Source: Closterium sp. NIES-65
Lineage: Eukaryota; Streptophyta; Zygnematophyceae; Desmidiales; Closteriaceae
Length of the DNA stretch: 64,000 bases
Direction of reading: 5' to 3'
NCBI GenBank assembly: GCA_948144175.1
Contig: CANXME010002588.1
Location: 116,343-180,342 of the forward strand
Shown here piece by piece: positions 21,480-32,510 of this stretch. Both the position numbers and the translations under genes were made by a program. The notes below the pieces were generated by a model. The model ran no database searches, was not told the origin of the DNA, and saw only the letters and a list, made by a program, of their open reading frames with translations. The first letter of the stretch is position 1; the number at the start of each line of letters is the position of its first letter.

Positions 21480-24254
21480 CCAACACTAGGCATCATCGTT
21501 GCCAAGACCCCCTAACACACCTCACGCAAGGCGCACGCGTGCTGTCGCCCACCCCCAGCGTCCGCCGCCACCTCGCGGTACACCTCGCGCTGCACCTCCT
21601 CCACGTTACGTCGAGGTATGTCGCTCCAATTGCTCCCTCTTACTGGACCCTTCATCGTGCCCTTGTGCGTGCGCTCCCACATTTCGGTTGAATAGTGGTG
21701 CGGCATCCCACGCTCCTTCACATTGTCCAGCAAATGTCTTATCATGTGTATCTTTGGGAGCTTCCAGTGGGATGCCTGCGATGGGAATGCCTTCGGTAGC
21801 AACGCCACCAACCTGCACCGGCACCCCGACAAGGCACAATACTGGATGCATCACCGTATTTGGCGACCTCAAAATTGCTGTGCAATCTTGAGGCATAGCC
21901 TCCCATAAATCTTGTTGACCCAACGGCGTGGGGTATACAAGTACTCACACTATCGCATGATGCCGGGCAATCGCAATTGTCGTGTGTGTGTGCTTGTCAA
22001 CCCCCAGAAACGCCTTGTAGAACATGGCATACAGCCGGAACGCCTTGACCTGCAAAGCACGCAGCTCTCCCTCCGGTCCGTCCTTCAATGCACTCTCGTC
22101 TGCCACCAGTATCGGCATTATCTGCATCATGCTCCTGTGCTCGAACGCCGCGTAGTTTGCGCCAGAACTGAAGAACGATGATCCCCCAGGGATACGGAGG
22201 AGAACGCTTGGAGTGAAACGCTTGAACTCCTTCTTGCGGCTGCGCACATACATAGTACGATGTCGTCATCCGCTGACACACATGGGGGCCTAGACCCCAC
22301 CTAAACCCTTGCAGAATATAGTTGGCTACCACTCTCACACCCGACTACACCTAACTCACCTTTCAAGCAGCCGCATCTCAACCTTTCCAAGGGGTTCGAT
22401 GTAGGAGTCCATCATGTGGATCAGCACACCGGAGTCCAGCACGTGCAGTGTGTCTGCTAGGCATGCCAGGTACACGTTTCCCCACTTTGTGTCTGCAAAA
22501 TTCCACCTTTGAAGCATGCACTGCAACCATCCAACCGACGACACAGTGTTGTCAAATAGTCCACATGATATCCAGCCCCCATTCAGTACGCACCACCAAA
22601 CCGCGCACCAGCTAACACACCTCGATCGGATGGGTTGACCATAACTTCCGCACATCGTCTGCCTCGCCCTTCTTCTTGCACGCCAAGATCTGACGAACAA
22701 TGTCCCTCTGCTGATCGGAGGTCAGTGGATCACACTTCCCCACCATCATGGTCAACTCCCCCTTCACAGCATAGCAGTTAGCGCATGGCCGATGCGATCC
22801 TTGCTGCACAGTTGCGGAGGCTCTGCTGGATTCCGGGAAGTCGGCAGGGTATCCGTACAGGCAAGGGACCGCCTTGTGCACCTTCCCGTCCGCGTCTGTG
22901 CAGTAAAAGAAGCGTACTGGCGCGCTGCATAATGCCGCAATGCACACATAGTGTTCACTTAGTGATGGATCGTATGCATATCTCCCAATAGGGTGGCTAC
23001 TAACTGGGGTGGCCCCCCTTCCCCACCCGTGTATCGTTATCATCCCCACCCCCATCCCCTCCCAGTACCTGGCGGACTCTCGCATGATGGGCGCGAGTAT
23101 TATCTTCAGCGCCTCCTGGAACACGCGCGTCTTCTCCGTAGGCGACGCCCATTCAGGCGGGAATGGAAGCACCGCCGCCAATGTGTGCCCGGGCTCCACT
23201 CCTCGCAATTCTTCGGGTATGTTGACAAGTGAGATCAGCACAGGCCACGCGTTCCTTCGTCCATTCCGTGATGCCTGCGTGCTATCGCTGTATATCAGCA
23301 CGCCTAGTACGAGTGCCTGGTCGTCATTAATCTCCTTCTGCCATGTAGAGCGCACGGGCCGGTGAGCGTTGTGACACCTCGTGCAAGTACCAGTGTGCAC
23401 GACATATGACAACTGAACAACAAACATGTGCGTACCTGAGCAGAGTGCATCCAATCACCTGTCTCCGGTCCTTCAAATACCCTCTCGTTGTTCTTCTTCC
23501 GATAAATCTTCCTCGGCTTCCATACAAACCCCTTTTTGGATGAGAACGTTCGCACCAGCTTCTTCAAAATCTGTGTGCGTAGCGCAGAAACATGGGTGAG
23601 AACATGCTGCGGGCCAACTTCATCTACACGTCACCCCGACATCGCCTCCAGGTTGGCCTCCCATCACGTACCAACTCGGTGTCGCGGAAGTGCAGTAGCA
23701 GCTCTTTGGGACCCCTCACCACTATCTCCTCCGTTTTCCACGGGACCATGTCGGCTGGAGCTCGCGCCATGCCCCAGCGGCGCACATCCACCCAGTTGCG
23801 CCATCATCTGAGAGCCACAAGGTTGAAGCGAGGGTTGCGGAAAATGTGTAGAAGACGGTTAACTTCCCGGTGCGACAGATCGGCGTCACGGAAAAACTAG
23901 GTACAACTCTGTCAGTGTATAAAAAATCTCCGTCCTATCGCTGCCTTCTGTAGACTCGGCGTTAGCGCCGTCGGATGGTGTATCCGCGTCGCCAACCACA
24001 CTAACTTCGGGTATCGACACCGTTGGAGCAACGGAGAGAAAGCTGCCATCGTTGTTTTTAAGCCTGGATGCCGGTGGGGTATTTGGTCTACTCTCTCCTT
24101 CGCACGCAACGGCTTCCAAATATGCCGCCCACAAAAGTTGTTCACGCTTCCTCTTCAACTCCTCGCGACAAACAGCCCCATTCGCTACATGGGACTGTAA
24201 CCTGCCGTCGTCCTTAAACACCGTCTTGCACAGCAGGCAGCTGTTCCCCGCCAT
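21480..24254 (-). pseudogene. Plavaka-type transposase 1, N-terminal and central exons
   Basis: Starts at ATG 24254 with a C2HC finger (C-x2-C-x12-H-x6-C: CLLCKTVFKDDGRLQSH). Further exons contain KKLVRTFSSKKGF..WKPRKIY (about 23567-23440), then the family hallmark LGVLIYSDSTQAS..KNAWPV-type block (23340-22612; here RRNAWPVLISLVNIPEE), the ACLADTLHVLDSGVLIHM block (about 22500-22370), the GANYAAFEHRSMMQIMP block (about 22180-22110) and the WKLPKIHMIRHLLDN...HYSTEMWERTHK block (about 21760-21650). Order and motifs fit the Plavaka branch of CACTA-related DDE transposases. GT-AG introns of about 60-120 bp separate the blocks. The last exon here ends at an intron donor near 21520, so B lies in an intron. 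Exon borders are approximate. Confidence 0.8.
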
Positions 24255-24503
24255 CCTACAGCCGTGAAACCCTAGGAATTGCTGCTAGTGAAAACCCTGC
24301 CCAGCACATCTGGTGCACTCTTGTACAACAGAGTTGGGCTGGTTCGAGCACACGCATATGCAGGAAGCTGTGTGGTGTGCGCACAGAACATAGCCGTACT
24401 CGTTGCAGTGAAAGGTACAATTATATTATGTGTGTATGTGTTGTATGTGATTCGGCATATACAATTGTCCCACCACCCCACCAATGATTGTAACTTGTTT
24501 ATC
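24255..24503. other. 5' flank of Plavaka-type transposon 1
   Basis: Upstream of the transposase start, reaching the broken end of element C. Presumably holds promoter and right transposon end; no inverted repeat was recognised. Confidence 0.45.
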
Positions 24504-25904
24504 GCAAGTGCCTTGGTGAAAACATTAGCAGTGTTGGCCTCAGAGGCCACGTACGCAAGTCGCAACTGACCACGCTGCTGCAGTTCACGAGCAAGAAAGT
24601 AGCGGAGAGCAATGTGCTTCGTTCTGTGCTCCAGGCGCTGCTCTCGACACAAGGCCAGCATCGGCCTTGTTGTCTACGTACAGCACTGGAGGAGAACGAG
24701 GCGGCTCTCCTAGGTCAGTCAGCAGGTAGGTGAGCTAGCGAAGCTCCAGAGAAGCCATTGCCCCGGCGTAGATCTCAGCCTCACAACTGGAGCCGAGAAC
24801 AGAAGACGAGCGAGTAGCCCGCCACGAAACAGAGCCGGAACCAAGACTGAAGGTGTAACCCTGCGACGACCGCTGCGTAGCCTGGTCGTCAGCCCAAGAA
24901 GCGTCCGCGTGCCCAGTGAGGACCACTGGACTCCGCCCTCCAAGCACTAGCCCCATGCCCGACGTACTGCACAAGTAGCGCAACACCCTCTTCGCTGCAG
25001 CCATGTGCTATGGTCGGTGTCTCCCAGGAGCAACATAGCGTGCCAAGATGCTAAGAGGGTATGCAAGGTCAGGTCGTGTGCAGGTCATCAGGTACATGAG
25101 GCAGCCAACAAGCTCTGGGTACGGGCCACTCGACTCTACGGACTCATCCGAAGGCAGAGTTGAGAGCGAGTGGCGAGTAGACAAAGGAGTGGCCTAAGGC
25201 AAGGAGTACGTGAAGCCGAAGCGCTGAAGGACCTGCTGCACCATGTGTGACTGAGTCAGGGTAATGGTGCGGCGTGCTCTGTCCCGAGTGATCTGCAAGC
25301 CAAGATAGCTGCGCAGTTCACCCAGGTCTGTGCACGTGTGTCTCTTCTGCAGCTTGGACTTCACGTAGGCGAGTCCAGCAGTGTCCGCTGTGGCAAAGAC
25401 CAAGTCGTCGACGTACACGAGGATGTAGAACGACGGCAGAGAAGTGTCGGTGCGCAGAAACAACGACGGGTCAGCAGTAGAGGGAGCAAACCCAAGAGCC
25501 GCAAGCGTAGTCCTCAGTGTGTCGTGCCACTCACGCTGTGCTTGGCGGAGACCGTAGACTGGCCGTCGGAGGCTCCACTGGGTGCCAGGAGGGAAAGTCC
25601 CAGTGAAGCCAGGTGGACGGCGCAGCCAGATCTCCTCGTGTAGGCTACCCTGCAAGAAAGCAGTGCTGAAGTCAAGAGAGTGGAGCTCGTAGTCGCGCTG
25701 AGCGGCTATGTGCAGCAGCACCCGAAGAGTGGTCATCTTCGGGGTGGGAGAGAAGGTCTGAAAGTAGTCAACTCCCTGCCGCTGACTGAAGCCACGAGCC
25801 ACGTACCGCGCCTTGAAGACAGGTGGAGAGCCCGGCGGCCGCTTCACCCTGAAGATCAACATGCCACTGACGATGTTCGCCCCAAGGAGGGGGAACCGCG
25901 TCAA
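24504..25904 (-). pseudogene. Copia reverse transcriptase and RNase H, element C
   Basis: RT from WIFRVKRPPGSPP-type sequence (here LIFRVKR) through intact YVDD (25404-25415) to the thumb; then RNase H with HADASWADD. The frame shifts near 24670, and the sequence ends at 24504. A stop separates the RT part (25194) from the RNase H part. Confidence 0.9.
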
Positions 25905-27378
25905 CGTAGGTGCCTGTGGACTTCGAGGAAGCCATCTCTACATCCATAGCTGCCTGCCACTGAGACGAGTAGGGACCCTCTACAGGCCTCCGCGTAAGAG
26001 CGCGGAGTCGGGATGTCTAGTGCATCCGAGTCTCCCTCAGGGGCAAGCAGTACAGACGCGAGATGAGGTGAAGCAGCAGCCAGACACTGAAACTCCTCCT
26101 GCCTGTCCTCAAGGACGTCCGTGCCAAGAGCACACTAACCCCCGACGGACGGAGGACAGGCAGACGCAGACTCAGCAACAAGACTAGCAGCGTAGTCTAG
26201 ACGACTAGCGAGCAGCAAAGTCGACGAGCTCAGCAACAAGAGCAGACGCAGCAGTGGACTCAAAGGAGGGGTCAGTGACGACAGTAGCAAGGAGCCGCGT
26301 GACAGTAGGACTGGCAGCACGAAGAGAGTCCGACTCAGGGTCGGCAAGCGCAGGAAGAGAGGAGTCAGGAGGAGAAGGGCAAAGGGGCACGTAGAGGAGC
26401 AGTGGACGGATGCAGAGACATCCGGTGCGTGCCAGGGACAGGAGGAGGACGCTAACGCGAACTGCGACCACTAGTGCGAGCCGCACGAACAGGCGACGCA
26501 AGGACGAGACGCAGGCTCACGACGCTCAGCAAGACCTCCAGTAGGACCAGTGTAAGGTGAAGGAGAAGGCAGTGGGGAGGCCGGCGGTAACTGATGACTG
26601 CGACTGGAGAGGCGGTGGACACTCTAAGAGAGGAGGAAGACCAAGAACCTGCTGAAGAAGCGGAACAAAGTACGGCCGAGGCCGCGCTGCAGCTCCTAGA
26701 CACAGCAGGGACAGCACCTTCGGCAGCACCAGCGCCAACAGCACCTCCAGCGGCAGGACCTCCAGTAGCACCAGCAGCACCCGCAGCACGACCACCACCA
26801 GGAGTGACAGTAGTAGTCTCAGAACCAGCACCCTCAGCAGCTCCAGCTCCAGGCGGACCCGCAGGCCCAGCAGCTCCGGGACCGGCGGCACCAGCACCCT
26901 CAGCGGTCGAAGAAGCGCCAGCTCCAGCCGTACGCCTCTAGCGGCGAGCAAACCACTCACGCAGCTCCTGTGGAGAGAGTGGCTCCCGCCGAGACGAAAC
27001 ACCCGGAGAACCTCCAGGCCCAGCACCGCCAGACGCCACAAGGGGAGGTCCAGTGGCCGCAGGCTCCACACCTCCAGGCTCAGCAGCTCGAGACGCAGCA
27101 CCCCCAGGCTCAGCACTCCCGCGCGCAGCACCCTCTAGAGGCAGCACCCCCAGGCTGAGCACCCCCAGGCTCAGGACCCCTAGGCTCAGCACCCCCAGAC
27201 CCAGCACCCCAAAGCTCAGCACCCCCAAACTCAGCACCCCCAGAGTCAGCACCCCTAGGCGTAGCACCCCCAGGCTCAGCACCCCCAGCAGTACCTGAGT
27301 CACTAGCAACCTCGACCGGCTCGACTGCATCGACCTGGGACACACCTGAAGGGGCAGGACCCTGAGGGGGAAGGGGGT
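25905..27378 (-). pseudogene. Copia linker region, element C
   Basis: Equivalent to the integrase-RT linker of A and E: AEPGG-type pentapeptide repeats (about 27060-27290), LSPQELREWFARR, then Gly/Ala-rich and the PYFVPLLQQVLG stretch. At least two frame changes occur (near 27120 and 26500). Confidence 0.85.
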
Positions 27379-29004
27379 CTACCAGGGGGGGGACCTGGCA
27401 CAAGGAAGTGCGGTGGCGGGGGGAGGGAAGGAGTGCGGTAGGGGAAGAGGCGGTAGAAGGGGACGGACTCGTCGAACGTGACGTCCGTGGGAGGACAGAA
27501 CACGACGAGAGGAGGGGTGGTTGAACTGCCACCCTGGGGCGTCAGGGGGGAAGCCTAGGAAGACACAGGGAGCAGCACGAGGGGACAGCTTGTCCGCAGA
27601 CAAGTCGCGGACAAACGCCCGAGATCCCCAGACACGGAACGCAGACGCATCGACGACCTTCCCCGTCCACAGCAGAGCTGGGGAGGTCTCCGGCCGGGAG
27701 ACCCTGGGGTGAAGGTTGAGCTGATGCGCCGCGTACTGAACCGCAAACGGCCACAGAAAATGGGGGGCAGCCGCATGCATCATGGACGTACGAGCGACGT
27801 CCATGACCATGCAAATGCGGCGCTCAGTAATCCCATTCTGCTGTGGAGAGTCCGGAAGCGTGAAGGTCTGGCGGATGCCTCGTGCACGACAGTAGGCTCG
27901 TAGAAGGCCAGAGGAGAACTCTCCGCCTCGGTCAGAGTGCAGACGCAGAACAGGAAAATCTGAGCCAAAGCTCCTCCTGAGCTGGAGACGAGCTGCGCAG
28001 ATCCAGTCGATCAACACCCCAGTGACATCACCCTTGCTGCGCAAGGGGAAGACCGTGGTGTAACGCGAGTAGTCGTCAACCACCAGCAGGAAGTAGCGCT
28101 CGTGACCCTGTCCACGGACGCGGGCCGGGCCCCACACGTCCATGTGAAGCGTCTGCAGAGGAGCCTCTGTCGGGGGAAACTGGGAGGAGTGAGGGGCAGC
28201 CCGGAGCCGCCCCTCGACACAGGGGACACAGGAAGGTCCTAGCCCCGAAGGAAGGGGAGGGAGAGACCGGGGGAGACCAGAGACAAGGACACGGGAAGCC
28301 ATGCCCCGAAGACGAGGCAAGAAGGGGTGGCCAAGACGGTGGTGCCACAAGAGAGTCTCGTGAGACAGGAGGCGACACGAGCAGGGGGCAGACTCAGGAC
28401 CAGACCTGGACGCAGCAGCAAACACCTGACCCGACGCAGCTACCTGGCCAGACGCAGGGACTGGAGGAGACTCAATGGTCAGGGTGTAGAGACTCGACCC
28501 GGGCCGACGCGAAAACGTGGCTAGGTGTCGGCCTGTGCGGGCGTCCGAGGAGTGGGTCCCCCGCTGACTCGCAGGAGTAAACTGGTGAACCCCCGCATCC
28601 TGCAGGTCAGCACCACTCACCAAGTTCGTCGAGAACGAGGGGAGGTACAGACCCGACAGGGTGCCCGAGGGGGCAGCCGGACACGGGAGGACAGTGGAGA
28701 AGTGAGCGAGGACAGGACCCCCAGAGGGGTCAGCCAGGGAGACTGCAACCGGCCGACTAAGCGGCGTGAGTGTGGTGCGGTCTCGAAAGAAGGAGCGAGA
28801 AGCCCCTGAGTCAAGTGTGAAGGTGAGGGAGGCCGAAGCCGACGCAGTACCTGAGAGCGCAGCCTCACCAGTACCTGAGAGTACAGACGCACTGGCACCT
28901 AGAGCAGCAGCCTCACAAGCACCTAGCGCAGCAGTACCAATGCCCGGGTCGGGCGGGAAACACCGGTAACAGTCACCCTCATCACCAATAGTCACAGCAT
29001 ACAT
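27379..29004 (-). pseudogene. Copia protease and integrase, element C
   Basis: One 541-codon frame. Protease LDSGAS and integrase residues (HHRLGHPF, HMDVWGP, HSDRGGEF, SPQQNGITERR) are intact. The frame shifts near 27500, downstream of the integrase core, where relatives read SQDVTFDESVPFYRLFPY. Confidence 0.92.
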
Positions 29005-30327
29005 GGCAGCAAGGATAGCATCAAAGTCAAGATCAAAGATCGCTACGCCAGCCCTAGACAGCTCTCCCCAGCGGGGAATCTCACTAGCCTCGGGGAACCT
29101 GCTGACGCCAAGCGTCCGTCAGGCGGCCAAAGCAGCGGTGGGTGGAGTGGGCACCCCCACACTGCTCACCCGCGCGGTCGCCGGAACGAAGAACGTAGGT
29201 GCACGGGCCAAGACCCCCACCACGCTGACGCTGCGTGTACCACTCACGGAGCTGCTGAGGTGGGGGGATGTCCCGAGAACGCTGCTGCTGCTGCTGCTGC
29301 TGGCGCGGACCACCACCAGAGCCGCTCCGCTGCGGGGCACTACCCCGACCGGCTCCACCTCCTCGGCCACCGCCGCCTCCACCTCCGCCACCACCGCCGC
29401 CTCCGCTCCCACCGCCACCTCCACCTCCGCTCCTGCCGCCGCCTCCGCTGCCGCCACCACCACCACCACCCCCACCACCACTCCCACCGCCACCCCCACT
29501 CCCTCCGCCACCGCCACTGCCACCTCCACCGCCCCCGCCAGCTCCACCTGCGCCCTTGCCCCCCTTGCCCTTGCCAGGGCGGCGTCTCCCGCTAGGGGTA
29601 GACGCCGCGCCGACCGACTCAAGACCAAGCAGGTCGGCAGCAGCAGCAGAGGCAACAGAGGGCAGCAGGGGGGAAGGAGAACACCCCTCAAAGATGGGGG
29701 TGCGCGGGTCACCACGAGAGGCTCCTACAGCGACTATGCTCTTCTCTGCCGCTAGGAGGGCCTTCTCGAGGAGGTCGACAGTGAGGGTGGTGGGACAGAC
29801 TGAGAGGAAGTGGTCCCTGACTACGCGAAGGGAGTCAGGGAGGCGAGTGACTATGTAATAGAGAGCGATGTACATGGGGGGGGGGGTTCTTGGCGCAGAA
29901 CTCAGCGAGTGTCAGAAGTGCGGAGGTGCGTGATGAGGTCAGCGACTGTAGGAAAGGCAGCAAGGTCAGGAAAGAGGTACGGTAGCATGAGGCGGCTCAG
30001 TGCAGCAGTGGCAGGGGAAGAGTAGCGCGCAACTACAGCGTCGTACAAGGTCTGAGCACTCTTGTACTGACTAAAGTGCGCGCGCTCAGTGGTAGGCAGG
30101 TGGCGACGCACAACAAGACGTGCAGCAGCATCGCGGGTGGCCCACTGAGAGCGAACAGTGGGGTCAGCATCAGCAGCAGGAGCAGGGGAGGCGCTAGAGG
30201 TGAGGTCAAAGAGAGAAAGACCGTCCGCCCTATCGCACTGTAAAAACAATTGCAGGTCGTCGACCCAGACCTCAAAGTCAATGGCTCGACCCTCAGCGTC
30301 AAAAGCGAGGACACTAGGGGTAGCCAT
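29005..30327 (-). pseudogene. Copia gag, element C
   Basis: Start ATG at 30327. The capsid-like part breaks near 29905 by a short deletion (about 20 bp against A and D) after HLRTSDTR. The adjacent poly-C tract has 11 Cs (plus-strand G run from 29876), a length that also breaks frame. The later part (29875-29084) holds the poly-Gly tract and the zinc motif CTYVLRSGDRAGEQC...H...C. Confidence 0.92.
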
Positions 30328-30399
30328 GACGACAGACTAGCAGTGCAAGCAGTGGGGGAAGGGCACGCAGTAGGAGTGGGGCTGTGCTCACCAGACAGG

Positions 30400-31185
30400 G
30401 CAGGTCGGGCGGCTCGGCAGTAGTGCGGCTCGGCTGCGGGGCGGCTCGGAGGTACTGCGGCTCGGCGGCTCGGCGGCTCGGCGGTGGCTGTTGGGCGGCT
30501 CGGCTGTACTGCGGCTCGGCGGCCCGGCGGCTCTGCGGCTGCTGCTGGGCGGCTCGGCTGCTCCGGTACTGGGCGGCGTGGCGGGCGGCTGCTCGGGCGG
30601 CTCGGCAGGAGGGGAGACCGGCGGGGCCGCGAAGGTGAGGCGGCGGGGCCGCTACGTGAGGGCGGCGGGGCCGCGACGTAAGGGCGGTGGGGCCGCGTAG
30701 GTAAGGGCGGCGAGGCCGCGTAGGTAAGGGCGGCGGGGCCGTGTAGGTAAGGGCGGCGGGGCCGCGAAGGTGAGGGCGGCGGGGCCGCGAAGGTGAGGGC
30801 GGCGAGGCCGCGAAGGTGAGGCGGCGGGGCTGTGACGTGAGGGCGGCGGGGCCGCGACGTAAGGGCGGCGGGGCCGCAACTTGAGGGCGGCGGGGCCGCG
30901 ACGTAAGGGCGGCAAGGCCGCTACGTGAGGGCGGCGGGGCCGCGACGTGAGGGCGGCGGGGCCGCGACGTGAGGGCGGCGGGGCCGCGACCTGAGGGCGG
31001 CGGGGCCGCGTGGTGAGGGCGGCGGGGCCGCGACGTAAGGGCGGCGGGGCCGCGACGTGAGGGCGGCGGGGCCGCGACGTAAGGGCGGCGGGGCCGCGTA
31101 GGTAAGGGCGGTGGGGCCGCGTAGGTAAGAGCGGCGGGGCCACGTAGGTAAGGGCGGCGGAGCGGGCCGCTAGGGGCGACACGGA
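30400..31185 (-). repeat. GC-rich repeat leader of element C
   Basis: Nearest gag: CGGCTCGGC-based units (30400-30620). Then about 25 units of some 20-22 bp around GGGCGGCGGGGCCGCGACG (30620-31150). Similar in kind to the leader of A. Confidence 0.9.
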
Positions 31186-31263
31186 GGGTCGCTAAAAAAA
31201 TAGGAACGCACGCCTCGGGGCGCGCTTCGGTGGGCCCTGGGAACAGTCCCTAGGAGGGGACCT

Positions 31264-31275
31264 GCTCTGATTCCA
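31264..31275 (-). promoter_or_regulatory. Primer-binding site of element C
   Basis: TGGAATCAGAGC on the minus strand adjoining the LTR; same single-base variant as in B. Confidence 0.88.
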
Positions 31276-31406
31276 TGTGGAAGAGTGAACGCGAATGAAT
31301 GAACTATGAATGAAGTGGGTACAAGTACTAACCCTAATTGTGTTGTACCCCCTATGGGATACCCCACTATAGCCTACACAAAAGCATAAGCTACAATGTT
31401 CTGACA
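31276..31406 (-). repeat. 5' LTR of element C
   Basis: 131 bp, very close to the LTRs of A (TGTCAGAACATTGTAGCTT..., ending CTTCCACA). The matching 3' LTR is absent from the window. Confidence 0.93.
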
Positions 31407-31412
31407 GTTTGC

Positions 31413-32510
31413 TACTCATAAGGAGGATACGGCGCGGGAGCAGGTGCCGGAAGATTTGGTGGCCCTCGTCGCACGGAATTTCATGAAGTCTTCGTACAGA
31501 AACATGACGCTTATAAATCACCGCGGCGTCGGGTGTGAGGTGGAAAAGGACGACCTCATGTCGATCGAGGATGATCAGTGGATTACTGATGGCGTGCTAG
31601 ACTTTCACAACGTATAAGTATCGTCACGGCGGTCACCTGGTTGACGCTTTGTTGCATAGTATCTGATGTATGGGCAACATCTTATACGCTTTGTTTTTTC
31701 TTGTTCATTAACTGTGCAGGCTGCTTAGCATCCGGAAGCCGACTCTTCGTGACGGGGAAAACATGGGCTGCCTTGGACTGCAAGGCGTACTTCCACACGA
31801 ACTCGTGTGGTGCGCCTTTGACGCTGGGGAACGGGCTTCTGCTACTGCAGCACGACTATCTCGCGATCCCTGTGCTAGAGGGGTACGCATCACAAATATC
31901 CGGTTCGTGAGCGGATTCTTTAGCATGACACCGATGGTTGTCTAACCCTTATCCCAACATACCCTCTCATGTTGAGCGTAGGGAGCACTACTCGCTCATC
32001 ATCGCTGTATCTCCATCGGTGCTTACCAAGTCCGCGAAATCCGAAGGCAAAGAGCGAATGAAGTTGGTCTTACTGGACAATAGCATAAAGACAAGGAACA
32101 CCCCCATGATTTTTGCAGGCACCAAGCTGTGAGTACGGGGTTCACTGTCGACGTTGCATGTCGCTGGTAGCAACCCAGAACTTGTTTTAACGATTTCGGC
32201 TTGTAACGTGCAGAGTGCTGTCCGAACTCGCCAAGGCGAGTAACCCTGACGCGAACATGGAGTTTGTGGACAAGCAGCTGTTGGAGGCGGAGTGCATAAT
32301 ATTACGGGTGAGGGTACCAGTGAATGCGCATACCTGTGTGCACAATGTTTTCGAGGGCAGACGGATTACTAACTGTAGTGTGCGTTTGTCGAAGTGCAGG
32401 AGAATAAGCTGCCACAGCAGCCGAACAAGCAGGACTGTGGAATTTTTGTTTGCCAGTACCTGAAGACCCTGGTGATGTCCGGCTTCACCACGTTATTGAG
32501 CGGGCTCTAG
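31413..32510 (+). CDS. Ulp1/SENP-type cysteine protease (C48), 5' truncated
   Basis: Five exons join in phase with GT-AG introns: up to 31611, 31720-31882, 31982-32128, 32214-32307, 32400-32510. The first has the substrate-loop pattern MSIEDDQWITDGVLDFH. Catalytic His is in GEHYSLIIA (about 31986), Asp in LVLLDNSI, and Gln plus Cys in NKQDCGIFVCQYLK (Cys codon 32436-32438). C48 enzymes cleave SUMO-like tags; transposon-borne relatives are common beside CACTA, MULE and KDZ transposases. The 5' part is lost at the LTR of C. A TAG at 32508-32510 stops the frame, yet the same frame continues with a plausible Ulp1 tail (TPHQYRREMRRDLCAHA), so this TAG may be a nonsense mutation. Confidence 0.85.

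Larger units (their letters stand above)
6912..24254 (-). mobile_element. Plavaka-type DNA transposon 1, split by nested copia elements
   Basis: Transposase coding exons run on the minus strand from 24254 to 21480 and resume at 7657, ending at 6912. The 13.8-kb gap is exactly element B with its 5-bp target duplication CCAAC at 7653-7657 and 21480-21484. Without the insertions the transposase locus spans about 3.5 kb. Terminal inverted repeats could not be identified. The right side abuts the broken 3' end of element C at 24503/24504. Confidence 0.8.
24504..31406 (-). mobile_element. Copia element C, 3' end missing
   Basis: Minus-strand element of the A family: 5' LTR 31276-31406, primer site, repeat leader, gag, protease, integrase, RT and RNase H. 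It stops at 24504, a few codons before the end of RNase H (after the NVFTKALA stretch), where relatives continue to the stop and 3' LTR. The 5 bp GTTTG (31407-31411) next to the LTR would be one half of the target duplication. Several frameshifts make it non-coding. Confidence 0.93.

Noticed and set aside
6392-24503. Terminal inverted repeats for Plavaka transposon 1
   Set aside because: I compared 6392-6911 with the reverse complement of 24255-24503 by eye and found no convincing match.
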